A DNA stretch of 64,000 nt from Paenibacillus sp. FSL H7-0331 (GTDB taxonomy: Bacteria > Bacillota > Bacilli > Paenibacillales > NBRC-103111): assembly GCF_001956045.1 (NCBI RefSeq), contig NZ_MRTH01000009.1:62001-126000 (forward strand), read 5' to 3'. The number at the start of each line of letters is the position of its first letter. Positions within the stretch are counted from its first letter, which is position 1. The position numbers were made by a program, and so were the translations under genes. The notes under the pieces were generated by a model. The model was given only the letters and a program-made list of their open reading frames with translations. It did not search any database and was not told where the DNA came from. This document shows positions 1-7,391 of the stretch, piece after piece.

Positions 1-45
1 GGATCCTACATCAAACCGATTCTGAAAAAGGCTGGTGAGAGCTGC

Positions 46-1431
46 GTGAATACATCTGAGCACATCCATTTTATCGGTATTGGCGGATATGGCATGAGTG
101 CTATTGCCAAGGTCATGCTTGAAATGGGCTACCGTATATCGGGATCTGACCTTGCTTCCCAGGAGCTAACGGAAAAGCTCGTTGCCAAGGGAGCAACCGT
201 GTTTATCGGGCATGAGGCAGAGAATGTCAAAGGAGCCGACGTTGTCGTCTATTCGACAGCCCTGTCTAAAGATAATGTGGAGATGGCGGCTGCTGAGGAA
301 TGGAATATTCCGATTCTGCATCGTTCGCAAATGCTTGCACGTTTAATGAACGCGAAGAAAGGGATTGCAGTCGCTGGTGCCCATGGCAAAACCACAACCT
401 CCTCGATGATTGCGCTCGTGCTGGAGGAGTGCAAAATGGACCCTACCTTCATCATTGGCGGCGAAATCATGAACGTTGGCAGCAATGCCAAGGCCGGCAA
501 GGGAGAATGGGTCGTTGCGGAAGCCGATGAAAGTGATGGTTCCTTTTTGCAATACAATCCATTGATAGCGCTCGTCAATAACATTGAAGCGGATCATCTG
601 GAAAATTACAATGGTGATTTTGAGAACCTGAAAAAGGCTTATGCGCAGTTTTTGAGTCAGGTGAGCGACGAAGGCAAAGCTATCGTTTGTAAAGATGATA
701 CGTATCTTCAAGAGCTGATACCTGATATTAAAAGTGAAGTCATTACTTACGGTATTGAAACCGATGCCGATTATACAGCCCGCAACATAGTGCTTGGTGA
801 TCGCAAGGTAAGCTTTGAAGTCGAACATCAGGGCAGCAGTCTTGGATTCATCCAATTGTCTGTACCGGGCAAACATAATGTTTATAATGCAATGGCAACA
901 TTGATTACCTGCATGGAAGCAGGTTTGAGCTTTAGTCAAATTGCGGAAGCTATTACGGATTTTCGTGGTGCGAAGCGTCGTTTTCAAGTGCTTGGCGAGG
1001 TGAATGATATTCTGATCATTGATGATTATGCTCATCACCCTACGGAGATTGAAGCTACAATCAGCGCGGCCAAGGCAACTGGCAAAAGAATAGTCGCTGT
1101 ATTTCAACCCCAAAGATATACGCGTACGTACTTCTTGTTTGATCAATTCAGTCGTGCATTCTCTGAAGCGGATGAAGTCATTATCACCGATATATATTCA
1201 CCTGCGGGCGAGCAGCAGATTGAAGGCATAACTTCATCCAAGCTGGTTGAATTGATTCGACAGAACAGCAATCAGCATGTCCGTTATATTCCGAGTAAAG
1301 AGGAAGTACAGGCTTTTTTACTTGAGCACGTCAAGAGCGGTGATCTGGTACTTACGATGGGTGCCGGGGATATATGGAAGGCAGCATCAGGGTTAGCCCG
1401 TACACTGAATCAACAAGCAGAATCCAAATAA
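46..1431 (+). CDS. murC: UDP-N-acetylmuramate--L-alanine ligase
   Basis: Cytoplasmic Mur ligase that uses ATP to add L-Ala to UDP-MurNAc, the first peptide step of peptidoglycan synthesis. The N-terminal nucleotide-binding loop GIGGYGMS is at residues 11-18, the ATP P-loop GAHGKTTTSS at 111-120, the EADESD motif at 159-164, NNIEADHLENY near 178-188 and the C-terminal DDYAHHPTEI motif near 327. The length of 461 aa is normal for the family. The start is GTG, chosen because family homology begins just after it and a weak GGTGAG lies 6 nt upstream. The frame stays open back to base 1, so a start outside the window cannot be excluded. A terminator follows immediately, so it ends its transcript. 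Confidence 0.95.
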   Translation: MNTSEHIHFIGIGGYGMSAIAKVMLEMGYRISGSDLASQELTEKLVAKGATVFIGHEAENVKGADVVVYSTALSKDNVEMAAAEEWNIPILHRSQMLARLMNAKKGIAVAGAHGKTTTSSMIALVLEECKMDPTFIIGGEIMNVGSNAKAGKGEWVVAEADESDGSFLQYNPLIALVNNIEADHLENYNGDFENLKKAYAQFLSQVSDEGKAIVCKDDTYLQELIPDIKSEVITYGIETDADYTARNIVLGDRKVSFEVEHQGSSLGFIQLSVPGKHNVYNAMATLITCMEAGLSFSQIAEAITDFRGAKRRFQVLGEVNDILIIDDYAHHPTEIEATISAAKATGKRIVAVFQPQRYTRTYFLFDQFSRAFSEADEVIITDIYSPAGEQQIEGITSSKLVELIRQNSNQHVRYIPSKEEVQAFLLEHVKSGDLVLTMGAGDIWKAASGLARTLNQQAESK

Positions 1432-1446
1432 AATACAGCTAAAGAG

Positions 1447-1491
1447 AAACAAACCGAAGACGTCTGTAACTAGCGTTAAGGTTTGTTTTTT
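1447..1491 (+). terminator. Rho-independent terminator after murC
   Basis: Inverted repeat AAACAAACC (1447-1455) and GGTTTGTTT (1480-1488), with the U-run continuing. The loop is long (24 nt). It separates murC from the iron-regulated cluster. Confidence 0.6.
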
Positions 1492-1528
1492 TAATTTGCT
1501 TGAATAAGCTGTAATAAATAAATTAACA

Positions 1529-1557
1529 TTGACATTGATAATGATAACTATTATCAT
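1529..1557 (+). promoter_or_regulatory. sigma-A promoter overlapped by a Fur box
   Basis: The -35 is TTGACA (1529-1534, perfect). After a 17-nt spacer comes TATCAT (1552-1557, 5/6). The spacer and -10 contain GATAATGATAACTATTATC (1537-1555), which matches the classical 19-bp Fur box at 17 of 19 positions. The inner 7-1-7 form at 1542-1556 matches the Bacillus Fur motif at all but one position. Placement over the core promoter predicts repression by Fe-Fur. PerR or Zur sites are built similarly but fit less well. It drives the DUF1450 gene and probably the small ORF and ferritin behind it. Confidence 0.85.
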
Positions 1558-1596
1558 CAGATACAAATGCATACTTGTGAGATAAAGGAGCAGGAT

Positions 1597-1821
1597 ATGA
1601 AAAAAATCAAATACTGCTGTAAAAACTTGAAGCTTGGTTCCAAAAAAGTATATAAATCCATTAAGGAACGTTTTCCCGAAATCAAGCAAAAAAAGCAGGA
1701 TTGTCTCGGAAACTGCAAGCTATGCTCCAAGCAATGCTTTGTTATGTTAGGTAAATCCAACGTTATTTATGCTTCAAGTCCTCGTAAATTGTATAAAGAG
1801 CTGAAGCAGGTTATAGGTTAA
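1597..1821 (+). CDS. DUF1450 (YuzB-like) cysteine-rich small protein
   Basis: A 74-aa soluble protein of unknown function. Cysteines are at 7, 8, 36, 40, 43 and 47; the core CLGNCKLCSKQCF resembles the CLxxC-x2-C pattern of DUF1450/YuzB proteins. Such spacing could bind a metal or an Fe-S cluster, but that is inference. The start at 1597 is preferred over an upstream in-frame ATG at 1567 because AAAGGAG (1584-1590) lies 6 nt before it. It is the first gene behind the Fur-box promoter, 29 nt from the next small ORF with no terminator between, so an iron-linked role is likely. Confidence 0.75.
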   Translation: MKKIKYCCKNLKLGSKKVYKSIKERFPEIKQKKQDCLGNCKLCSKQCFVMLGKSNVIYASSPRKLYKELKQVIG

Positions 1822-1850
1822 AAATTTACATACGAAAGGATAATTTAACG

Positions 1851-1943
1851 ATGAGCTTGAGCCTATTGTGGATTCTTTCTCCTATTTTGTGTATAGTGGT
1901 TGTACTACTCCCACTCTACATGTGGGGTTTACAACAAAAATAA
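1851..1943 (+). CDS. 30-residue single-pass membrane peptide
   Basis: A short reading frame (ATG to TAA) preceded by GAAAGGA about 10 nt upstream. After four residues it is almost entirely hydrophobic (roughly residues 5-26, with two prolines) and ends GLQQK, as expected for one transmembrane helix with a short polar tail. It lies between the DUF1450 gene and ferritin in the Fur-controlled cluster, and ferritin starts 22 nt after its stop. No family is recognised. It could be a real small membrane protein or a translational coupling device for ferritin. Coding status is unproven. Confidence 0.45.
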   Translation: MSLSLLWILSPILCIVVVLLPLYMWGLQQK

Positions 1944-1965
1944 TCCATGGAAGGTGCGTGTTCGT

Positions 1966-2472
1966 ATGTTGAATGATTCCTTAAGTACAGCTCTGAACGA
2001 TCAAATGAATTTCGAATTTTACTCCTCACATGTGTACCTGGCCATGGCTGCTTATTGTTCTGCTGAAAGCTTGGATGGGTTTGCTAATTTCTATATTGTG
2101 CAGGCTGAAGAAGAACGATTTCACGCAATGAAAATCTATAAGTTCTTAAATGACCGCGGTAGAAGAGCGGTTGTGATTGGTATGGATAATCCCAAAAATG
2201 ATTATGTATCCATGCTGGACGTATTTGAGCGTGCTTATGAGCACGAACAGATCGTTACCAAGCGAATTTATGATTTGTCGGATATTGCAATGAATGAACG
2301 TGAGCATGCGACGATTCAGTTTTTGAAATGGTTTATTGATGAGCAGGTTGAAGAAGAAGCGATGTTTGATTCGATCATTAATAAATTGAAGCGTATTGAT
2401 AAAGACAGTAATGCATTTTTTATGATGGATACAGAGTTTGCAGGTCGGGTGTTTACGCCGCCTGCACCTTAA
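1966..2472 (+). CDS. ftnA: Ferritin, FtnA type
   Basis: Non-haem ferritin that oxidises Fe(II) and stores it as a mineral in a 24-subunit shell. With the start at 1966 (GGAAGGTG about 9 nt upstream) the 168-aa protein has Glu17, Glu50, His53, Glu94, Gln127 and Glu130, the same numbering as the ferroxidase residues of E. coli FtnA. A longer in-frame extension back to 1900 lacks homology and overlaps the upstream small ORF, so it was not used. It is the third gene of the Fur-box cluster and is followed by a terminator. A Fur repressor site in front of a ferritin is unusual, since ferritin is normally made when iron is plentiful. Confidence 0.93.
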   Translation: MLNDSLSTALNDQMNFEFYSSHVYLAMAAYCSAESLDGFANFYIVQAEEERFHAMKIYKFLNDRGRRAVVIGMDNPKNDYVSMLDVFERAYEHEQIVTKRIYDLSDIAMNEREHATIQFLKWFIDEQVEEEAMFDSIINKLKRIDKDSNAFFMMDTEFAGRVFTPPAP

Positions 2473-2500
2473 ACAATAATTTTGTATGTACACCAACAGG

Positions 2501-2548
2501 CAGCTGATTCCCGGACGATAGATTCGTTCAGGAGCCAGCTGTTTTTTT
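2501..2548 (+). terminator. Rho-independent terminator after ferritin
   Basis: CAGCTG (2501-2506) pairs with CAGCTG (2536-2541), extended inward by paired CC/GG, and is followed by a run of seven T. It ends the Fur-box cluster. Confidence 0.8.
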
Positions 2549-2642
2549 ATGCCGTGCTATCGAAAGTCTAGTGTTATTGTTCTATTCATCTTTTCTCTTT
2601 CATAGTCTAATAATACGAATTTGGACAAGGGAGCGAAGTATA

Positions 2643-4088
2643 ATGAGCAAAGCCAAAATGACCTTTCGGTTTGATCAGGAATATAGAAACAATGTTGGCG
2701 TTCCTGAGAGGAAAGCGAAAGAGCAGCAGGTAATCCCACTGCGCCCGGAAGAATACAAGGTCACCCCCGTGGATACGCAGACATTAAATCCATATCCAAA
2801 TGATTTTGGAGGCTGGGAAAGTTCGTTTGATATGGAAACACAGCGAGTGGAGAAGTTGATCCGTGAGTCAGGTCATAGTACTCAGCAGGAGAACAGAAAT
2901 GAGACTCGATTTGACCCCAGGTATAATACCGGTCGCGACCCCAGACATGAGCCCAGACATGACTCAATAAAAGCTTCTAATGAACTGAATGTTGAACCGA
3001 AAATTGACGCTATTCGAGAAACGGGAGCTCCGAATCACAGACAGTTGGAAAATGAGGAGCTATTTTTCTCGAACGACCCTATACGGGGCGAACCTATAGA
3101 TCCAATTCGTGATCATCGTTGGTATGTGCCAGAGGAGACATTTTATCGGAGGAGGAAAACGGCAGCCTCGTGGTTTAAGGTTGCTGCATCGGTTGCTGGA
3201 GCTGTCGCTACGGGTGCAGCCTTCGGTTTTCTTGTACTATCGATGTTTTCTCAGGATTCTGGGACCAATAAAACAAACGTCACGGCCCCAACAGCTACCA
3301 ATGTCACAGCTAATGCCTCGGCACCAGCCAAATCAGCACCTACAGATCAAGCCATCGCGGTCTCAGGCTCAGTGACTCCGGCCAATACTGCTGGCAAAGC
3401 TGCAGATCCAACTGGTTCCATTGCCGTCTCGGCATCTGTCAGCAGCGGGGCAATAGCTGCTGTGAACGTGCCTGCAAGAACATTGACCTTCCTGCAAAGC
3501 GGTGTATTCTCGACATCACAAGGCGCAGCTGCTGCGCAATCAGAGCTGAAGAAAAAAGGTCTTGCTGCGGTAAGCGATGTGGGTGAAAAATTTCCTGTTT
3601 ATGTGGGGATGGCATCCAATCGAGATGAAGCCTCACGGCTTGCCCAGCAATTTCAACAAAAACAGATCGATGTTATCATAAAGAGTGTGGATATGCCTGC
3701 GCTTTCGAAAATCAAATGGACAGGCAAGTCAACGGATAATGTGTCGGCCTTTATCACACAAGGTGATAATCTCGTCCAGCAAATAGCTCCGCTTACCGTT
3801 TCGCATTTAACTGAAGCTAAACTGACGGGAATGGATGCTTCGCAGGTGCAATCCGTCAAAACTGCTCATCAAGCCTGGCTAGGGATGACTTCAGGAGTGA
3901 ATGAGGGGCTTTCCGAGGAAGGTAAAGCAGCCGTCCTTAAAATCAGCAGCGCAATGAATGCAGCCGTTGCATCATTGGATGAGTATCGCAAAAGCCCATC
4001 TGCTTCCACGTTATGGCAAACACAAAATGCGATTTTGCAGACTGCACTTGCTCAAAAGGAATTCAGGCGGGTAATCACGACACCATAA
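2643..4088 (+). CDS. SPOR-domain bitopic membrane protein
   Basis: Start at 2643 (481 aa), 8-10 nt after AAGGGAG; upstream in-frame codons lack homology. Order: a charged, disordered cytoplasmic part (1-175) with a repetitive Arg/His-rich stretch near 88-107; a transmembrane helix at about 177-201; a Thr/Ala/Ser-rich linker; a SPOR domain at about 280-350 (LTFLQSGVFS then YVGMASNRDEASRLAQQF); and an Ala-rich helical tail. SPOR domains bind denuded glycan strands left by amidases. The convergent neighbour is such an amidase, so a joint wall-remodelling role is a fair inference. The exact function is unknown. Confidence 0.85.
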   Translation: MSKAKMTFRFDQEYRNNVGVPERKAKEQQVIPLRPEEYKVTPVDTQTLNPYPNDFGGWESSFDMETQRVEKLIRESGHSTQQENRNETRFDPRYNTGRDPRHEPRHDSIKASNELNVEPKIDAIRETGAPNHRQLENEELFFSNDPIRGEPIDPIRDHRWYVPEETFYRRRKTAASWFKVAASVAGAVATGAAFGFLVLSMFSQDSGTNKTNVTAPTATNVTANASAPAKSAPTDQAIAVSGSVTPANTAGKAADPTGSIAVSASVSSGAIAAVNVPARTLTFLQSGVFSTSQGAAAAQSELKKKGLAAVSDVGEKFPVYVGMASNRDEASRLAQQFQQKQIDVIIKSVDMPALSKIKWTGKSTDNVSAFITQGDNLVQQIAPLTVSHLTEAKLTGMDASQVQSVKTAHQAWLGMTSGVNEGLSEEGKAAVLKISSAMNAAVASLDEYRKSPSASTLWQTQNAILQTALAQKEFRRVITTP

Positions 4089-4111
4089 AAGTGGGATGAT
4101 GAAGTTTCAGA

Positions 4112-4159
4112 AAAAACGCCGACCGGCTCAGCTATGGCTGCTGAGGGGTTGGCGTTTTT
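4112..4159. terminator. Bidirectional terminator between convergent genes
   Basis: A long inverted repeat, AAAAACGCC...CTCAGC paired with GCTGAG...TGGCGTTTTT, with A and T runs on the outside so it can stop both strands. It overlaps the last codons of the amidase gene (minus strand), so the end of that coding sequence is embedded in the hairpin. Confidence 0.85.
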
Positions 4160-5454
4160 GGTGTGCTTTGAACATACCGATCAAGTAAGGAGGCTGCTTC
4201 GGCACGCGTCATGCCACGGTTCGGCATAAATTGATCTGGCGCTATGCCGTCGATCCAGCCGGCATGTTGTAAACTGTAGATCGATTTGGCTGCCCAATGA
4301 TCAGCAGGTACGTCTGTAAACGACGCTGTACCTAACGGGCCGAGGGTGGCAGGAAGAGCAAGCCGTTGAAACGTAGCAGCAACTTCTGCACGAGTAATCG
4401 GTTGATCGGGACGTAAGGTAGCGTCATCGTAGCCGTTAAGAACATCTGCCATTATGGCTTTGTTCAAGGCGGCATTTGCCCAGTGACCAGTAATATCCAT
4501 GAACAACGGCATGGGAGGTTTTATAGGTGTTACACAGCTCTCACCATTCTTATAAACCACACCAGAAACCGTATTGTTGTTACTGCCGTTTGTGCAAACG
4601 GGAGGGTTGGCTGAAGGCTTCTTGATTATAGATAAATCGAAAACCCGATCCAGCAAGGTCATCCATTCCGCTCGGGTCAGCTCACGGTTAGGTTTATACA
4701 GTCGGCCTACGCCGTCAACAATTCCCTGACTTTTTAAGCGAAGTACAGCATCCCGTGCCCAATGTACACGCATATCGGTGAATACCTCGCTCGGTGTATT
4801 CGGTGGCATATAAGCTTCAATGCCTTGCTCTATAGCCTGAGCCATAGTCGTTCTGACTTCATCACTGGCCAGTAATGCTGCATCCTGTCGATTCGAGAGA
4901 AAAGCAGTTTCTACGAGTATGCTTGGAATGGTACCCATACGTACTACATAAACAGCGCTCGCTACAAGACCACGATTTTCTAATCCGGTAGCATCAACGA
5001 AATTGTTCAGAACTACCTTCGCTAACTCCCGGCTCTGCGGGGTGAGCTCCGCCATTTCCGGGCTTGCCGGATAGTCTTCCTGTGGATAATTATTATCGTG
5101 GTACAGTATCAAAGCGCCGCGTGTTTTGGCATTTCCCGGCATGGCGTTGGCGTGGATCGAGACAAACAAATCAGCCTGCTGCGCGTTTGTAAAGTCAACA
5201 CGTTCTTTAAGTGAAAGAAAAGTATCATCTTCTCTCGATATTGCGGTTTCATAGCCGCGATCTGCCAGCATCTTTGTTAATTTGGTGGCAATATCCAGGT
5301 TAACGTTTTTCTCCAGCAGTCCATTGACTCCGACAGCTCCTGAATCCGATCCCCCATGACCAGGGTCGACAACAATCTTTATTGCCCATGACGAGGATGG
5401 AGCAGCTAACAAGCATACAAGGATAAAAATAATAAGGGTATAAGACCGAAGCAT
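4132..5454 (-). CDS. N-acetylmuramoyl-L-alanine amidase with SLH domains
   Basis: A secreted, cell-surface zinc amidase (Amidase_3) that cuts the bond between MurNAc and L-Ala. A signal peptide (1-24) is followed by DPGHGGSDSGA (zinc His33), Glu48, SIHANA (His101) and VETAFLSN (catalytic Glu182). Three S-layer homology repeats follow at roughly 220-265, 316-358 and 378-420; they usually bind pyruvylated wall polymer. Two cysteines lie in the linker between SLH1 and SLH2. The start is either ATG at 5454 or TTG at 5457, 11 or 8 nt from GGAGG. It is convergent with the SPOR protein. Its SD is immediately preceded by a direct-repeat array. Confidence 0.92.
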   Translation of the reverse strand: MLRSYTLIIFILVCLLAAPSSSWAIKIVVDPGHGGSDSGAVGVNGLLEKNVNLDIATKLTKMLADRGYETAISREDDTFLSLKERVDFTNAQQADLFVSIHANAMPGNAKTRGALILYHDNNYPQEDYPASPEMAELTPQSRELAKVVLNNFVDATGLENRGLVASAVYVVRMGTIPSILVETAFLSNRQDAALLASDEVRTTMAQAIEQGIEAYMPPNTPSEVFTDMRVHWARDAVLRLKSQGIVDGVGRLYKPNRELTRAEWMTLLDRVFDLSIIKKPSANPPVCTNGSNNNTVSGVVYKNGESCVTPIKPPMPLFMDITGHWANAALNKAIMADVLNGYDDATLRPDQPITRAEVAATFQRLALPATLGPLGTASFTDVPADHWAAKSIYSLQHAGWIDGIAPDQFMPNRGMTRAEAASLLDRYVQSTPKTPTPQQP

Positions 5455-5469
5455 CAAACAAGGTTCCTC

Positions 5470-5576
5470 CTTAAAGTTTTCGCCAGAAAACTGGCATCGT
5501 AAGCATAAACTTAAAGTTTTCGCCAGAAAACTGGCATCGTAAGCATGGGTTAAAAGCTTTCGTCAGAGTGCTTTTA
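5470..5576. repeat. 37-bp direct repeats (2 perfect copies plus a degenerate third)
   Basis: Copies at 5470-5506 and 5510-5546 are identical over 37 bp with a 40-bp period. A decayed third copy covers about 5550-5576. Each copy contains two overlapping inverted repeats that exclude each other: AGTTTTC-GCCA-GAAAACT and GCCAG-AAAA-CTGGC. On the amidase mRNA the first copy abuts the GGAGG ribosome binding site. Confidence 0.9.
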
Positions 5577-5620
5577 GCTCTTCCAGGGTATGTTTTTTAG
5601 TAAGTAGGTAAGAGGCTATA

Positions 5621-5648
5621 TTTACAGGATAAAGGCTTGTGCTATAAT
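5621..5648 (+). promoter_or_regulatory. sigma-A promoter for the DUF4321-maf region
   Basis: TTTACA (5621-5626, 5/6), a 16-nt spacer, TATAAT (5643-5648, perfect). A separate TTGACA at 5675-5680 has no good -10 at proper spacing. Confidence 0.75.
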
Positions 5649-5718
5649 ACGGTGAGCGCAGTAGCGGCAGCGATTTGACAGCTTCATTTTTTAATATGTA
5701 AAGGAAGTGTAGCTATTT

Positions 5719-5961
5719 ATGAAAAAGAATACCTTTACCTTCATCTTGCTGCTCGTCATAGGATTAGTAGCGGGAAGCCTTGTGGGTCAACTGCTGGTTT
5801 CTGTCCCTGCACTGGCTTTTCTTACAAAATCGGTTGATCTTACCTGGCAGCCAAAAGCGGATTTGTTGGTGATCAAATATGACCTCCAATTTCAAATGAA
5901 GCTTAATTTGATCAGTTTGGTGGGGCTTGTTGCGGCTTTTTGGATTTTTCGCAGATTATAA
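5719..5961 (+). CDS. DUF4321 family membrane protein
   Basis: An 80-aa protein with two hydrophobic helices (about 7-32 and 62-77) around a short hydrophilic middle. The pattern, with a GxxxGxLxGQLL-like stretch in helix 1 and a C-terminal FRRL, fits the DUF4321 family found in spore-formers just upstream of maf. Function is unknown. AAGGAAG precedes the ATG by about 10 nt. It lies 45 bp before maf and probably shares its transcript. Confidence 0.8.
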   Translation: MKKNTFTFILLLVIGLVAGSLVGQLLVSVPALAFLTKSVDLTWQPKADLLVIKYDLQFQMKLNLISLVGLVAAFWIFRRL

Positions 5962-6006
5962 TGAACTTACTTAAACTTTAACCTATTCGAGACAAGGAGT
6001 CTATAT

Positions 6007-6612
6007 ATGTCGATATTTGGCGCAAAAAAAATCATTTTGGCATCCTCCTCACCACGCAGGCAGGAATTAATTCAAACTTTAGGTCTTCCCTATGAAATTC
6101 GGGTTAGCGATGTTCAGGAGGATACAGAACCGGGAATGAGCCCATCTGAAATCGTCGAGCAGCTCTCGGGTCGTAAAGCCGCAGCTGTCTGCGAAATGTT
6201 TAAAGCCGAGCAGCGGACAGAAGGGATCGTGATTGGTTCCGATACGATTGTTGTGCTGGATGATCAGGTGCTGGGCAAGCCGCAAGACCGTAAAGATGCC
6301 GCACGCATGCTGGAGGCTCTGCAAGGAAAGGTCCATCATGTTTACAGTGGAGTTGCTTGTATGGATCTGGGTACGGGACGTGAATTGTATGCCCATCGGG
6401 TTACAGCCGTCTATATGAAGCCAATGAGTTCTTTACAGATTGAAAGGTATATCGATACGAATGAACCGATGGATAAAGCGGGATCCTATGCGATACAGGG
6501 GATCGGTGCGACCTTGATTGAACGGATCGAAGGCGACTATTTCAATGTTGTGGGGTTACCATTATGCCTGCTTGGTGAAATGCTTGGTGAATTGGGCGTA
6601 ACTGTTCTTTAA
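6007..6612 (+). CDS. maf: Maf-type nucleoside triphosphate pyrophosphatase
   Basis: A house-cleaning enzyme that hydrolyses dTTP/UTP and modified nucleotides to the monophosphate. SSSPRRQEL (residues 13-21) is the phosphate-binding Maf signature, GSDTIVVLDDQVLGKP the central acidic motif and GSYAIQGIG the late family motif. The 201-aa length is normal. AAGGAG precedes the ATG. It begins the maf-radC-mreBCD-minCD order also seen in Bacillus. Cellular roles proposed for Maf include septum control, but the biochemical call is safer. Confidence 0.93.
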   Translation: MSIFGAKKIILASSSPRRQELIQTLGLPYEIRVSDVQEDTEPGMSPSEIVEQLSGRKAAAVCEMFKAEQRTEGIVIGSDTIVVLDDQVLGKPQDRKDAARMLEALQGKVHHVYSGVACMDLGTGRELYAHRVTAVYMKPMSSLQIERYIDTNEPMDKAGSYAIQGIGATLIERIEGDYFNVVGLPLCLLGEMLGELGVTVL

Positions 6613-6622
6613 TCCGGCATCA

Positions 6623-6631
6623 TGCTATAAT
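6623..6631 (+). promoter_or_regulatory. Extended -10 promoter upstream of radC
   Basis: TGC followed by TATAAT (6626-6631) forms an extended -10. No clear -35 is visible. It lies 38 bp before the radC ATG. Confidence 0.55.
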
Positions 6632-6668
6632 AAAACTTCTACAAACCTAGAATGTCAGGGGGGAATGA

Positions 6669-7358
6669 ATGGAATCGCACAATTTAACATTGCGCGATGT
6701 CCCAAACGAAGAACGTCCTAGAGAGCGCATGATGCAGGTTGGGGCTCAAGCATTAAGCAACGCGGAACTTCTGGCGATTTTACTGAGGACTGGTACTTAT
6801 CAGGAGTCGGCTGTCCATTTGGCACAGCGCATGTTAAGTCATTCCGGTGGATTGCGCAGTCTGGTTGATATGAGCTTGGAGCAGTTAACCGAAATCAAAG
6901 GCATTGGTTCGGCTAAAGGACTGCAGATTCAAGCCAGCATTGAATTGGGTCGTAGATTGGCACGCAGTGTGTTGAATGATACCATAATGGTTCGTTCCCC
7001 TAAGGACGTAGCTGATTTGATGATGGAAGAACTGCGTTATTTACAAAAGGAGCATTTTGTATGCTTGTTTTTAAATACTAAAAATCATGTCGTGGGTCAG
7101 GAAACACTTTCCATGGGCAGCTTGAATGCAGCAATTGTTCATCCAAGGGAAGTATTTCGTGCGGCGATTAAACGAAGCAGCGCTTCGATTATATGTGTAC
7201 ATAACCATCCGAGCGGGGATCCAACTCCGAGCTCAGAAGATATTCAATTGACACAGCGGCTGGTAGAAGCGGGCGAAATTATCGGCATTGATGTACTGGA
7301 TCATATTGTTATCGGCGACCAAGCTTTCATCAGCTTGAAAGAGCAGGGGTTGATGTAA
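6669..7358 (+). CDS. radC: RadC family JAB/MPN-domain protein
   Basis: A 229-aa protein of the RadC/UPF0758 family. It has a helix-hairpin-helix-like part (EIKGIGSAKGLQI, residues 75-87) followed by a JAB1/MPN metalloprotease-like fold. The metal motif HNHPSGDPTPSSED is at 178-191, with His178, His180 and Asp191 as expected zinc ligands. The historical DNA-repair role of RadC is doubtful and the true substrate is unknown. A GGGGGG stretch serves as ribosome binding site. mreB follows 33 bp later. Confidence 0.92.
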   Translation: MESHNLTLRDVPNEERPRERMMQVGAQALSNAELLAILLRTGTYQESAVHLAQRMLSHSGGLRSLVDMSLEQLTEIKGIGSAKGLQIQASIELGRRLARSVLNDTIMVRSPKDVADLMMEELRYLQKEHFVCLFLNTKNHVVGQETLSMGSLNAAIVHPREVFRAAIKRSSASIICVHNHPSGDPTPSSEDIQLTQRLVEAGEIIGIDVLDHIVIGDQAFISLKEQGLM

Positions 7359-7391
7359 CAGAAATTGAAACAAACGAAGGGAGTATCAAGC

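Noticed and set aside
1..38. End of an upstream gene (frame ending at 25 or 38)
   Set aside because: Too few codons to recognise any product, and the murC frame itself is open to base 1.
343..1146. 267-codon open frame antisense to murC
   Set aside because: A shadow of a strongly conserved murC; no family pattern in the translation.
1537..1555. PerR or Zur box instead of Fur
   Set aside because: The half-sites read GATAAT/ATTATC as in Fur. PerR (TTATAAT type) and Zur motifs fit worse, though cross-recognition is possible.
5470..5576. Possible CRISPR array (37-bp repeats, 40-bp period)
   Set aside because: The spacing between repeats is only 3 bp, so there are no spacers, and no cas genes are present.
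5675..5680. TTGACA as -35 of the DUF4321 gene
   Set aside because: No acceptable -10 at 16-18 nt; the upstream TTTACA/TATAAT pair is better.
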